Shown: in pieces, positions 47,302-54,946 of the stretch
Numbering within the stretch: position 1 is the first letter of the stretch
Layout of the letters: the number at the start of each line of letters is the position of its first letter
Source: a virus
IMG/VR virus record: IMGVR_UViG_3300048837_000354
Coordinates: 1-55,173 of that record
Length of the DNA: 55,173 nucleotides
Reading direction: 5' to 3' (one strand)
Translations under genes and position numbers: made by a program
The notes under the pieces: generated by a model
What the model was told of the DNA's origin: nothing
Databases searched by the model: none
Seen by the model: only the letters and a program-made list of their open reading frames with translations

Positions 47302-47493
47302 ATGAACTGGGCGCGAGCGGTCCTGCACGCGGTCGGCCGGATGCTGCTGGGCCTACTGGTGCCCCTCGCTACCCTTTCTCTCCTGGGCGCGGCGCTTTGG
47401 TTGGTTGGTCTTCGCCGCGCCTTTACTCGCGATAGTCGCGGTCGCGTTGGGCTTCGTGATCCAAGAAGCCCGCGAGATAAAACAGCGCCTTGA
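47302..47493 (+). CDS. Small membrane protein, apparently frameshifted at (TTGG)3
   Basis: 63 residues. Up to ALWLV it is a good membrane protein (MLLGLLVPLATLSLLGAALW). It then turns into an Arg-rich stretch unlike its neighbours. The +1 frame continues as a second hydrophobic segment (FAAPLLAIVAVALGFVIQEA) and a normal basic end (REIKQRLDQKSQRNRYPEKP). The switch lies at (TTGG)3, 47397-47408; one unit less would restore a two-segment protein. The start follows the previous stop directly. Confidence 0.6.
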   Translation: MNWARAVLHAVGRMLLGLLVPLATLSLLGAALWLVGLRRAFTRDSRGRVGLRDPRSPRDKTAP

Positions 47494-47532
47494 CCAGAAA
47501 TCCCAACGAAACCGTTACCCGGAGAAACCACT

Positions 47533-47721
47533 ATGAACTGGCCCGTTCTCAACGGCATAGGCATCTCGCCCACGGGCGACGGCCTGGAAGCTGCAGAAGC
47601 CGCCGCCCGCGCCTTCTGGCAAAGCCGCGCTACGATCAACGGCATCGCACCGCCGCTGCCCGACCTCGTCGATGTCCCTGCCTTGGCGCGTGAAGTGCGC
47701 GCCACCTGGAGCGTCGCATGA
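47533..47721 (+). CDS. Small unknown protein
   Basis: 62 residues with CCGGAG upstream. GIGISPTGDGLEAAEAAARA then FWQSRATINGIAPPLPDLVD. Helical then extended, ending EVRATWSVA. Overlaps the next gene by 4 bases. Unknown. Confidence 0.65.
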   Translation: MNWPVLNGIGISPTGDGLEAAEAAARAFWQSRATINGIAPPLPDLVDVPALAREVRATWSVA

Positions 47722-47903
47722 TCACGGCTACGGCTATCATCTGCATCATCGTCGGCCTGCTGATGTCCCTGGTCGCGCTGGTAATCGACGAAGGCAATAA
47801 TGGAGCCTACGCGGCGGCGGCGACTGGCGTGCTGTTGTTCTTCGCCGGTTGGGGCGCGCTGTTCCTACTGTTCCTGCGGTGGATCGTGGGGTGGGCACCA
47901 TGA
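47718..47903 (+). CDS. Small two-segment membrane protein
   Basis: 61 residues. TAIICIIVGLLMSLVALVID and AAAATGVLLFFAGWGALFLL are hydrophobic, separated by DEGNNGAY. ATGA overlaps at both ends. Unknown; candidates include superinfection exclusion. Confidence 0.65.
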   Translation: MITATAIICIIVGLLMSLVALVIDEGNNGAYAAAATGVLLFFAGWGALFLLFLRWIVGWAP

Positions 47904-48100
47904 AACCCTGGACGCCCGTGCAACTGGCAGAGTTCGACAAGCTGACGAAAGCGGCTAGCGCGCCAGGGGTGCAGCTTGGCTACGCTCGAAACCTCGCGCG
48001 GATACAACTCAACGCGTTCGAGAAGGAACACGGCACGGAGTTGTGCCAGGCGATGTTTGACTACCTGAAAGAGCGCGACAAGAAGAGAGGCCGCAGATGA
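47900..48100 (+). CDS. Small helical unknown protein
   Basis: 66 residues from the ATG at 47900, overlapping the previous stop. KPWTPVQLAEFDKLTKAAS then YARNLARIQLNAFEKEHGTE and a very basic end (KERDKKRGRR). Could bind nucleic acid. Unknown. Confidence 0.65.
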   Translation: MKPWTPVQLAEFDKLTKAASAPGVQLGYARNLARIQLNAFEKEHGTELCQAMFDYLKERDKKRGRR

Positions 48101-48420
48101 CCAGCCAATCGCCTTACCGAGCGCCACGCCGCGAGTCACCGGCCAAGCTGCAGCCGGGCGACGTGGTCGATGTGACCCTCTCTCCTAGCGGGCAGACGCA
48201 CCGGCGCAAGTACCGCGTTTTCGCGCACATGACCGTGCTCTCGGTCGACGGCGACACGGTAACAGCGAGCGGCAAGGGTGTCGGCTCTGCACGCTTCACG
48301 TGGGGCCCTAACCCTTGGTCCTGCTCCCTCGTCGACTTCGGCTACCAAGGGCGCAGCCTCGACGGACGGTATATGTTCTGGTTCCATTCTCGGCCTGTCG
48401 ACGCCGCCGCAACTCCGTGA
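48097..48420 (+). CDS. Small beta-rich unknown protein
   Basis: 107 residues. KLQPGDVVDVTLSPSGQTHR, YRVFAHMTVLSVDGDTVTAS and PWSCSLVDFGYQGRSLDGRY. An SH3-like barrel is plausible from the GDVVDV...VLSVDGDTV pattern. Overlaps the previous gene by 4 bases. Confidence 0.65.
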   Translation: MTSQSPYRAPRRESPAKLQPGDVVDVTLSPSGQTHRRKYRVFAHMTVLSVDGDTVTASGKGVGSARFTWGPNPWSCSLVDFGYQGRSLDGRYMFWFHSRPVDAAATP

Positions 48421-48459
48421 TATAAGTCTTCTCACCCCACCGCAACCCGAGGTAACCGC

Positions 48460-49065
48460 ATGCGCATCGTTGATCGAAAGGAAGTCGGAGCCGCCCTTGA
48501 GGCGTTCTGCGACAAGTTCGAGACCTACAAGGAGGCCGCGAAGAAGCTGGGCATCACCCTGTCCCAGTTGTCGGCCGCCCGCAACAAGCCAAAGTCGGTG
48601 GTGCCGGCGAAGGCGCTCAAGAAGCTGGGCTTCGAGTTCAAGGCCGTGTACCTCGCCAAGGACCTCCCGCCGGCCAAGAAACACGTACCGAGCGCGATCA
48701 CCCGCGCACTGGTAGCCGCTTCAAAGGCTAAGCCGAGGAAGGCCAAAGGCCCCACGGCGCGTCACGGGCCAAACGCAGACGACGCAGTGCGCGATGCCCT
48801 CAAGGCTGCGAAGCCTCGTGTTCGCAAGCCGAAACCCGCGCCGCCGATGCGCGACATCGCAGGCGGCATGACTCGCGATCCGTACCTCGAAGGCATCGAC
48901 AACCGCAACGCCGTCGACAACTCGGTGATCGAGTCCGTGGTCGACGTGTCGGTCGATTCGCCTGACATGGCCGATCTGCGCGACAACCTGTACGCCGACA
49001 ACGAGCCCGAGAACCCGGACATCTACATCCCCGATGACAACGGCGACAACATCACCATCAACTGA
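48460..49065 (+). CDS. HTH-like DNA-binding protein with basic linker and acidic tail
   Basis: 201 residues, GAGG 7 bases before the ATG. The N-terminus is a helix-turn-helix (YKEAAKKLGITLSQLSAARN, then VPAKALKKLGFEFKAVYLAK), the layout of small phage and plasmid regulators. A Lys/Pro/Arg-rich linker (residues about 85-130) and an acidic C-terminus (NEPENPDIYIPDDNGDN) follow. It could regulate this operon or the transition to late genes (inference). Confidence 0.72.
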   Translation: MRIVDRKEVGAALEAFCDKFETYKEAAKKLGITLSQLSAARNKPKSVVPAKALKKLGFEFKAVYLAKDLPPAKKHVPSAITRALVAASKAKPRKAKGPTARHGPNADDAVRDALKAAKPRVRKPKPAPPMRDIAGGMTRDPYLEGIDNRNAVDNSVIESVVDVSVDSPDMADLRDNLYADNEPENPDIYIPDDNGDNITIN

Positions 49066-49077
49066 CCGGAGCAACCC

Positions 49078-49296
49078 ATGCACTTGAACAGAGGTCTACT
49101 CGCTGCTGCGCTGACGATGGTTATCGGCGCGACGGCAGGAGTCAACGAGCCCGTCGAAGAGCGTCGGCGCAGTTCGTTCCCCCGCTACACCGGACGCACC
49201 AAGGGCCTGACGCCCGAACAGGTGAAGGCCAAGCGCGCGAACCGCAAGAAGAACAAGGCCGCCGGCAAGTCCCGCGTCAAGAACAAGGGGCGCTGA
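49078..49296 (+). CDS. Small basic protein with N-terminal hydrophobic segment
   Basis: 72 residues. A short signal-like start (LNRGLLAAALTMVIGATAGV) is followed by a very basic tail (KAKRANRKKNKAAGKSRVKN). Such a tail would bind DNA or RNA. Unknown. Confidence 0.65.
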   Translation: MHLNRGLLAAALTMVIGATAGVNEPVEERRRSSFPRYTGRTKGLTPEQVKAKRANRKKNKAAGKSRVKNKGR

Positions 49297-49297
49297 C

Positions 49298-49786
49298 ATG
49301 GCCGACAACTACCAGGCCCGCAAGGTGAAGGTCTCGATCCCGTCGAACATCATCCAAGAGATCGAGTATCGCGGCTACCGCATCATCCAGACCGACGACA
49401 AGGACTGGGTTGCCAGCGGCCAGGACGCCTACGGCTTCACCAACACGCGGGTCTTCGTGATCTTCGACGAGTTCGACGAGCCCGCGATGCCGGTCGGCAT
49501 GATGGCGCACTGGACCGTCCACGAGGCCATCGCGGCTATCGAGATGAAAGACACCGTGCTGCCGGTGATCACCGCCGGCAAGTGGGCGACTTCGGCGCTG
49601 TACGAGTTCAACCTGATGCGTGCCCGGCGACGCCACGCTTGGAAGACCCACGCGTCTCTGGCCACGATCAAGAAGCTCTGCACCGACGCCCAGGCTTTCG
49701 ACGACAACCCGACCGCCGACATCCTCGCTGAACTCGACAACCTTTCTTCCTTCTTCAACGTGCAAGCCACCCAAGCACACACCTGA
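49298..49786 (+). CDS. Unknown protein
   Basis: 162 residues starting 1 base after the previous stop. VKVSIPSNIIQEIEYRGYRI, FVIFDEFDEPAMPVGMMAHW, RRRHAWKTHASLATIKKLC. It looks globular and mixed alpha/beta. The central FDEFDEPAMPVGMMAHWTVHE has an acidic-His pattern but no motif I can assign. Confidence 0.65.
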   Translation: MADNYQARKVKVSIPSNIIQEIEYRGYRIIQTDDKDWVASGQDAYGFTNTRVFVIFDEFDEPAMPVGMMAHWTVHEAIAAIEMKDTVLPVITAGKWATSALYEFNLMRARRRHAWKTHASLATIKKLCTDAQAFDDNPTADILAELDNLSSFFNVQATQAHT

Positions 49787-49802
49787 CCCTCGGAGAACAC
49801 CA

Positions 49803-50471
49803 ATGATCGCTTTCTTCAAGAACCTCGACTTCGGCCCGCGCATCCTCCTGCTGCTCGCCTCCACCATCGTCATCAACTTCTTCGGCCTGGGATTCGCCAC
49901 GCGCGAACTGCCGTGGGCGAACCAGCACGTCGTGATCTTCCTGCTCCTGCACACCCTGTTCGTCGGCGTCGCCGTGTTCGTCGGCGTCCGCATTACCACG
50001 GAACACGCTCTGTCGATCATCAAGGAAGTGCGCGACGCCTACGCTTTGCCTCCGGTCGGCGGCAACACGCGCCCGGCCTCGTCGCAGGAAGAACTGCTGC
50101 AGCAGGGGAGCGAACTGCTCAAGCAAGACGCCCAGGAGTGGCGCGAAGGCCAGGGGCTTCCGCTGTCGGGCCTGCCGCACCGTCTGCCCGATGCCGACTC
50201 CGAAGAGGCGATGCCGGAGCCCGCGATGTTCGTCGCTGATGATCCGGACCACGAAGGCCCCGGCGAAGAGGATGGCCCGTGGGCCGAAGGTTACGACGAG
50301 CGCCGCGACGGCACGCACGACGGCGAGGACTTCGGTTTGCTTGACACTTACGCCCCCGTCACTGGCATCGTGATCGACGCCGCTGACAAGGCCATCGACC
50401 CGTCGACCGCCGACGGCCCGTTCGCCTCGGGCACCACGGAAGAAGGCCGCTTCGGCACGAGGACCTGGTGA
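49803..50471 (+). CDS. Membrane protein with long acidic cytoplasmic tail
   Basis: 222 residues. Two hydrophobic segments (ILLLLASTIVINFFGLGFA and VVIFLLLHTLFVGVAVFVGV), then a long hydrophilic part ending in an acidic, Asp/Glu/Gly-rich stretch (VADDPDHEGPGEEDGPWAEG). It overlaps the next gene by one base (TGATG). Unknown. Confidence 0.65.
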   Translation: MIAFFKNLDFGPRILLLLASTIVINFFGLGFATRELPWANQHVVIFLLLHTLFVGVAVFVGVRITTEHALSIIKEVRDAYALPPVGGNTRPASSQEELLQQGSELLKQDAQEWREGQGLPLSGLPHRLPDADSEEAMPEPAMFVADDPDHEGPGEEDGPWAEGYDERRDGTHDGEDFGLLDTYAPVTGIVIDAADKAIDPSTADGPFASGTTEEGRFGTRTW

Positions 50472-51496
50472 TGTCCGCCACGGGTGATACGAAGGAACAG
50501 GGGTTGCCGGAGTTGCCGCAGAACGTGACTGAAGATCAGCGCCGTGCCATCCAGGCGTTTGTTCACAGCGCGATAGTCCCGCTGATCGAGGATGTGATCG
50601 TCAAGAAGCTTGGGCAGGCAGCGATAGTCCTGCGCGATGAGTTGGCTGGCGGGCAAGCTGCGGACAAGCCGCGTGACCGCGAAGCCGACCGGGCGCGATT
50701 CCCTGACGCCGACTTCAACCGCTGGCTGGACGAAGGCATCAGCGATTGCGGGCATATTGTCTGGCACACCGTTGGCGATGTTGCGGACGCATGGGCGGCC
50801 TGGGACTCGCGCCCGCACTACGCCCTCGCCGCCCTCGCCTCCGATACGGGCGGGCGTGGGGTGGTTGGTGGTTGGGCGGAAGCCGGCCGAGAACTTTATG
50901 AAGCGGAGATTGAACACGACGAGGCCGACCGCGAGCGCGATAAGCGTTCCAGCCTACTCGCGCAAAAGTGGACCAATCCGGGCTATGCAAAGACCGAAGC
51001 GGAGCGCGAATCAATCGAGGCGGCCAACAAGGCGCTGCATGAAGCTGCCGGCGTGGCTAGCGGCAGGCACAACAAGGCCGCGTATCGTCGGGCCATTGCT
51101 CGCGAACGTTGCGCCGCCCTCCGCGCCCAGCCTGCGGGCGGTAAGAGTTGCGGGACATGCGGCGCACCCGTTGGTGAGCGTGGTGAGTACGCCGTGCAGA
51201 GCGAAAAAGCATGGGCCGAGGGCTATAGGTCCGGAGTAGACGACGAACGCATGAGTGAAGCGAATATCGGGATCGCTGGATTTGACGCCAAAGTCGAGCC
51301 TGCGCGAGTCAACCCGTACCGTCGCACCCCGCCCGAGTCCGGCGGGCAGGGGGATGCGGTGGCTACGGTGTGCCTGCGTGGCGACACCTACGGCAGCGGA
51401 AACTTCATGGAGTTGCAGGTACAGGTGAAGCCGGGAACCAGCCTGCCCATCGGCACCAAGCTCTACACCCACCCCCGCCCAAGGAGCAGACCGTGA
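50471..51496 (+). CDS. Unknown protein with central CxxC and phage-type C-terminus
   Basis: 341 residues; a GTG one codon earlier also overlaps the preceding stop. Helical N-terminal half (QRRAIQAFVHSAIVPLIEDV), acidic middle (RELYEAEIEHDEADRERDKR), one CxxC (GKSCGTCGAPVGERG), then a beta C-terminus AVATVCLRGDTYGSGNF...GTKLYTHP. The C-terminal YTHP ending is frequent in unrelated phage proteins of unknown function. Confidence 0.65.
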   Translation: MSATGDTKEQGLPELPQNVTEDQRRAIQAFVHSAIVPLIEDVIVKKLGQAAIVLRDELAGGQAADKPRDREADRARFPDADFNRWLDEGISDCGHIVWHTVGDVADAWAAWDSRPHYALAALASDTGGRGVVGGWAEAGRELYEAEIEHDEADRERDKRSSLLAQKWTNPGYAKTEAERESIEAANKALHEAAGVASGRHNKAAYRRAIARERCAALRAQPAGGKSCGTCGAPVGERGEYAVQSEKAWAEGYRSGVDDERMSEANIGIAGFDAKVEPARVNPYRRTPPESGGQGDAVATVCLRGDTYGSGNFMELQVQVKPGTSLPIGTKLYTHPRPRSRP

Positions 51497-51774
51497 CCGA
51501 TAAGCCGCTCAGCGCCGCCAAGGCCCGTAGCCTCACGTGCGGCCGTAAGCCCGTCAGCGACCGCAGCCCGCCTAAGAAGTACACGCTGACGATGGACGGC
51601 GTTATCGTCCTCAAGGACGCTACGCTGGGCCAGATCAAGGTGTTCTTGCCCAACACGGCGGAGCATCTGCTCACGAAGCGTCTGGCCGCAGGGGAACGGG
51701 ACGTGCGACGCCTCGCCCGGAAGCCGGACAAGAAGGGCGGCCAGAACAGGCCCGGACCCCCGTTCAAGAAGTAG
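51493..51774 (+). CDS. Small basic unknown protein
   Basis: 93 residues from a GTG overlapping the previous stop (GTGA), GGAG 6 bases upstream. PLSAAKARSLTCGRKPVSDR, TMDGVIVLKDATLGQIKVFL and a basic end (RKPDKKGGQNRPGPPFKK). A second promoter follows directly, so this is the end of the first half of the operon. Unknown. Confidence 0.65.
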   Translation: MTDKPLSAAKARSLTCGRKPVSDRSPPKKYTLTMDGVIVLKDATLGQIKVFLPNTAEHLLTKRLAAGERDVRRLARKPDKKGGQNRPGPPFKK

Positions 51775-51803
51775 TTGCGGCCACGTCGCAAACCGTGTAA
51801 CGT
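51775..51803 (+). promoter_or_regulatory. Rightward promoter P2 sharing a word with P1
   Basis: TTGCGG (51775-51780), 17-base spacer, TAACGT (51798-51803). The word ACGTCGCAAAC (51783-51793) is identical to the one in P1, and both are followed by CGTCAGG 17-24 bases on. The shared spacer word suggests a common phage or host activator. Confidence 0.62.
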
Positions 51804-51825
51804 CATTTCCGTCAGGGAGAGAACC

Positions 51826-52014
51826 GTGGAAAAGTGTGGACTCAAGCAGCGCAAAGACGACACCCCCAAGAAGAAGGGGGAAAAAGTCTGGGCCTGCGAC
51901 GTGTGTGGCTCCTTGGTATTCAACCCGACCAAGCCCGTTTGTTCGCGCGTCCGCTGGGAAGAAGCACAAGCCCAGGTGGACGTTGACCTGATCCTTCACC
52001 CGAGGAATCCGTGA
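51826..52014 (+). CDS. Small zinc-ribbon-like protein
   Basis: 62 residues from a GTG at 51826 with GGGAG 6 bases upstream; the upstream extension has no ribosome site and lies over the promoter. WACDVCGSLVFNPTKPVCSR gives CxxC plus a third Cys, after a basic N-terminus (KQRKDDTPKKKGEK). Unknown. Confidence 0.62.
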   Translation: MEKCGLKQRKDDTPKKKGEKVWACDVCGSLVFNPTKPVCSRVRWEEAQAQVDVDLILHPRNP

Positions 52015-52130
52015 TGGAAATCCGCCCCAACCTGCTGACCGCGTCGATCCAAGTTGCACTCCACATGCAGTACGACTACTTCGTCGCCTGCGTCAATGCC
52101 TCTCTCGCCAAGAAGGAAGCCAAGCCGTGA
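52014..52130 (+). CDS. 38-residue protein
   Basis: ATG at 52014-52016 overlaps the previous stop by one base and the next gene by 4. MEIRPNLLTASIQVALHMQY then FVACVNASLAKKEAKP. Small but fully coupled. Unknown. Confidence 0.55.
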   Translation: MEIRPNLLTASIQVALHMQYDYFVACVNASLAKKEAKP

Positions 52131-52780
52131 ACCCGAACAGCCCCGTGAAGGCCGTCTCCTACAACCAACTGCTGCGCAAGGCCGGCGAAGCCGTCGAGCG
52201 TTTCGGACATGCGCACGTCGCGGCTGACGCACGCGCTTTCCCGTCGGCGTGCCGCGCCCATTCGTCTTCGGCGTTGTCGAGCCTTCTCTACATGCTGAGC
52301 GCCGAAGAACGCCTGGACCTGTACCACAAGTGGCAGCTTGATCTCGATCACGCCCGCGAGAAGGCGCGCGCCGTTGCCGGCAAGCCGCCCTCGAACAATC
52401 CGAAGATCGCGGCCGTCCGTGCAGCGCCCCGCTACTACAAGAAGTGCCCGATTAACCTGTCGCCGCCCTCTGCCCCGCGTCCGATGAAGAACCGCATCTT
52501 CCGCTTCACCGACATCGCCGGCCAGTTGCAGACGGCCGGCTATCGGTCTCGCGTGCGTCTCGACGATGGCACGGTCGCCGTGGTCGCTTCGTTCGAGAAG
52601 GATGACAACGGCCTCACGCGCATGGTGCTGGTGTGCGAGGACGGCACCACGCTGATCCTGACGCCGCACACCGGGTTCCCCTTCACCGATCTGCTCGACA
52701 TCTACGTCGACCGCGTGGAGCCGAAGCCGCGCCACGCGTCCCCGCAGACGTGGACCGCCCCCCTCAACTACGGGAACTGA
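52127..52780 (+). CDS. Unknown two-part protein
   Basis: 217 residues from a GTG overlapping the previous stop. N-terminal helical part (YNQLLRKAGEAVERFGHAHV, LLYMLSAEERLDLYHKWQLD) and a C-terminal beta part (FRFTDIAGQLQTAGYRSRVR, MVLVCEDGTTLILTPHTGF). The two halves look like separate domains joined by a Pro-rich linker. Unknown. Confidence 0.65.
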   Translation: MNPNSPVKAVSYNQLLRKAGEAVERFGHAHVAADARAFPSACRAHSSSALSSLLYMLSAEERLDLYHKWQLDLDHAREKARAVAGKPPSNNPKIAAVRAAPRYYKKCPINLSPPSAPRPMKNRIFRFTDIAGQLQTAGYRSRVRLDDGTVAVVASFEKDDNGLTRMVLVCEDGTTLILTPHTGFPFTDLLDIYVDRVEPKPRHASPQTWTAPLNYGN

Positions 52781-52781
52781 C

Positions 52782-52943
52782 ATGTTCCTATACCTTGCTT
52801 CTTTCCTCGGCGTGCTGATCGGTATTCTGTTCGGCACGTTCCTCGACTGGCTGATGGGGCCGTGGTCGGTCCCGTTCCTGATCCTGCTCACCCTTTACCT
52901 CGTCGACCTCCGTCGACGCCAAAACAACCCGAAGAGAGACTGA
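52782..52943 (+). CDS. Small two-segment membrane protein
   Basis: 53 residues. YLASFLGVLIGILFGTFLDW and GPWSVPFLILLTLYLVDLRR are hydrophobic; basic end (RRRQNNPKRD). Starts 1 base after the previous stop and ends 1 base before the MazG-like gene. Unknown. Confidence 0.65.
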   Translation: MFLYLASFLGVLIGILFGTFLDWLMGPWSVPFLILLTLYLVDLRRRQNNPKRD

Positions 52944-52944
52944 C

Positions 52945-53511
52945 ATGCTCACCCAACTCTACAACGAATACTCCGACTTCACCGACACCGTCGCCCGCTA
53001 CCCGACGCAGTACGAACTCCCCTACGTCGCGCTGGGCCTGGTCGACGAAGCCGCTGACGAACTGCAGCGCGCGTTCGACGCGATGGACAACGAGGCGTTG
53101 TTCCTCGAACTGGGTGACGCGCAGTGGTACGCCTGCCGCCTGTGCAAAGTCTACGGCTTCAAGTTCAACGACATCGTGTGCGAAGCCAAGGTCGCCTACT
53201 GCCCGTCGCAGAACCGCAGCCTGGGTATCGAAGTCCGGGCCGTCGGCATTACCGCCGCCGGCATCGCGGGCCGCGTCAAGAAAGACCTCCGTGACTCGCA
53301 CGCCTGGGCCATCGAGCAGCGGTTGGCCTTCAACAAGAACATGCGCGAGCGCCTGGTGACCTTCGTCGTCCAGAGCTACCACGTGCTCGACTCCATCTGG
53401 CACGGCAACGTGCTGATCGGCAACTACGACTCGTGCCTGCGCAAGAACGTCGAGAAGCTGGGCGGCCGGCTGGCGCGCGGTACGCTGCACGGCGATGGGG
53501 ACGAGCGATGA
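52945..53511 (+). CDS. MazG-like NTP pyrophosphohydrolase
   Basis: 188 residues. The MazG signature is visible: ALGLVDEAADELQRAFD then ALFLELGDAQWYACRLC, giving the E-x(2)-E...ELGD(A)xWY metal-binding pattern. The chain is longer than minimal MazG (about 110), with a C-terminal helical extension. Phage MazG proteins are thought to lower host ppGpp or adjust nucleotide pools. It ends with ATGA into the last gene. Confidence 0.82.
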   Translation: MLTQLYNEYSDFTDTVARYPTQYELPYVALGLVDEAADELQRAFDAMDNEALFLELGDAQWYACRLCKVYGFKFNDIVCEAKVAYCPSQNRSLGIEVRAVGITAAGIAGRVKKDLRDSHAWAIEQRLAFNKNMRERLVTFVVQSYHVLDSIWHGNVLIGNYDSCLRKNVEKLGGRLARGTLHGDGDER

Positions 53512-53753
53512 AAACCTACACCCGCAACATCTTCCGCGACCCCGACATCGGCGACACGATCCTCACGCACGACGGCGTCCTGCGGGTGGTCCGCGTGCAG
53601 CACATACCGGGCACCGAGTCGCGCGTCCACGTACGCGTAGGCGACGACACGACGCACGTTCGTACGATGTTCTTGCACACATGGCGCGAGTACGACGGCG
53701 CGTGCGAGGTCATCGTTGACGGCGGCAAGCGAGAAGGGTTCACCGCCGGCTGA
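53508..53753 (+). CDS. Small unknown protein, last gene of the rightward operon
   Basis: 81 residues from the ATG at 53508, overlapping the MazG stop (ATGA). IFRDPDIGDTILTHDGVLRV then RVQHIPGTESRVHVRVGDDT. A beta-barrel layout with GDTI...GVLRVVRV is plausible. A terminator follows 27 bases later. Unknown. Confidence 0.65.
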   Translation: MKTYTRNIFRDPDIGDTILTHDGVLRVVRVQHIPGTESRVHVRVGDDTTHVRTMFLHTWREYDGACEVIVDGGKREGFTAG

Positions 53754-53779
53754 TTTACGGTCAAGAGCGCAAAAGAAAA

Positions 53780-53804
53780 CCCCCGGATCGCTCCGGGGGT
53801 TTTT
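53780..53804. terminator. Bidirectional terminator between converging late and early operons
   Basis: CCCCCGGA-TCGC-TCCGGGGG (53780-53799) followed by TTTTTG on the plus strand and TTTTCTTTT on the minus strand. It ends the rightward small-gene operon and, from the other side, the leftward late operon. Confidence 0.92.
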
Positions 53805-53876
53805 GCGTAACGGCTCGTCGTCTGGGGAGAAGGTTGGTCCGTCGCGAGATCAGACTAACGCAAGGCTACGCCAACG

Positions 53877-54116
53877 TCAACTCGCCTCCCAGGCCGACCC
53901 TGTCCAGTGTTTCAAGGGCTTCGCCAGCCACGCGGAGCCATTCCACCACTTCAAGAACTTGGCGACCCAATTACTGCCGTCCCAGAACTTGAGTCTGCCA
54001 GCGGGATTTTCCGAACCGAAGAACTCGGCCGTAAGCAACACGCCGCCCGCTTCCGAGTCCCACGCGTCTGAGCCGCCTCGCGGGTTACGTTCCAGATCAG
54101 ACAGGCGATCAGCCAT
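53877..54116 (-). CDS. Trp-rich repeat protein, last gene of the tail operon
   Basis: 79 residues. The C-terminal half has three imperfect 12-residue repeats with Trp at fixed positions: LKFWDGSNWVAK, FLKWWNGSAWLAK, PLKHWTGSAWEAS. This K-x-W-x-GS-x-W pattern is a typical phage beta-hairpin repeat in fibre- or head-binding proteins. The start overlaps the preceding gene's end by 8 bases. A minor virion protein is the best guess. Confidence 0.75.
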   Translation of the reverse strand: MADRLSDLERNPRGGSDAWDSEAGGVLLTAEFFGSENPAGRLKFWDGSNWVAKFLKWWNGSAWLAKPLKHWTGSAWEAS

Positions 54117-54945
54117 GTGCGATCTTCCCTTGGCCGCGCACCGTGCCCGTGCTCGTACCGATGCACAGCACGACCGGCACTAGGCAGGAGTCGTTGGCGA
54201 CCTCCGGCAGTCCGAGGAAGGCCCAATCCCCTACCTCGCTCTTGTTGGCCAGATAGCTCGGCAGCGCCGCGCGCGTGCGCGTGCAAGTGAATCCGAAGTT
54301 GCCGGCCGTGCCAGTGGACGCCGACAGCGTAACGGAGTTGATACCCTTGATGTTCAAGCCCTGCTGCGCGGAGGTTCGCAGGATGTCCAGAGGAATCATG
54401 CGGCCCACTGCGAGCGTGCCGCCGACGGCCACGACGCCCAGGTTGCCGGTGCTGTTGTCGTCGAAGGTCACGTTGACGGTGGCGTTGGACGCCGTTGCGC
54501 CGCCGTTTCCGTAGACCTCTAGCCACCACTGCACGTCGCCGAAGTTGGCCTCGCCGTAACGAGCCGCCGGCACGCCGAGAGTATCCAACTGGAGCGGCAG
54601 ATTCGTGGTCTGAGGACTGGTGCTGTTGAACACCAGCCCGCCCATGTGTGCGAGGCGGTCGTGGATTTCGAGCGTGGCACCCGCGATGCTGCCGGCGAAC
54701 GTCAGGTAGGCCAGGTAACTACTGGCGGGAGGCGTCTGGTTCGCAAACCCGATGCTGCCCAGCGTGGTGCTGTCCGGACTGGCAGCGGTCGTCGGGATCG
54801 CACCTTGCCCCGGCTGCCCCGTGGCACGCCACATGGACGAGTACCCACCCGCTGCCTGAGAGGCGACGGTCGCCTTGTCGAGGATGAATCGGCTGGCGTT
54901 GTTGGCCAGGGCGTTGATCAGTTGGTCGCGCGATGTGATGGCCAT
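54109..54945 (-). CDS. Virion structural protein, probable fibre or head decoration
   Basis: 278 residues. N-terminal helix (SRDQLINALANNASRFILDK) then beta-rich Thr/Ala/Gly sequence (YLAYLTFAGSIAGATLEIHD, DVQWWLEVYGNGGATASNAT, NSVTLSASTGTAGNFGF). No enzyme motif. It lies between two fibre-type genes. The N-terminal motif MAITSRDQLINALAN is, from memory, common at the start of phage minor capsid or decoration proteins. Confidence 0.75.
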   Translation of the reverse strand: MAITSRDQLINALANNASRFILDKATVASQAAGGYSSMWRATGQPGQGAIPTTAASPDSTTLGSIGFANQTPPASSYLAYLTFAGSIAGATLEIHDRLAHMGGLVFNSTSPQTTNLPLQLDTLGVPAARYGEANFGDVQWWLEVYGNGGATASNATVNVTFDDNSTGNLGVVAVGGTLAVGRMIPLDILRTSAQQGLNIKGINSVTLSASTGTAGNFGFTCTRTRAALPSYLANKSEVGDWAFLGLPEVANDSCLVPVVLCIGTSTGTVRGQGKIAHG

Positions 54946-54946
54946 A

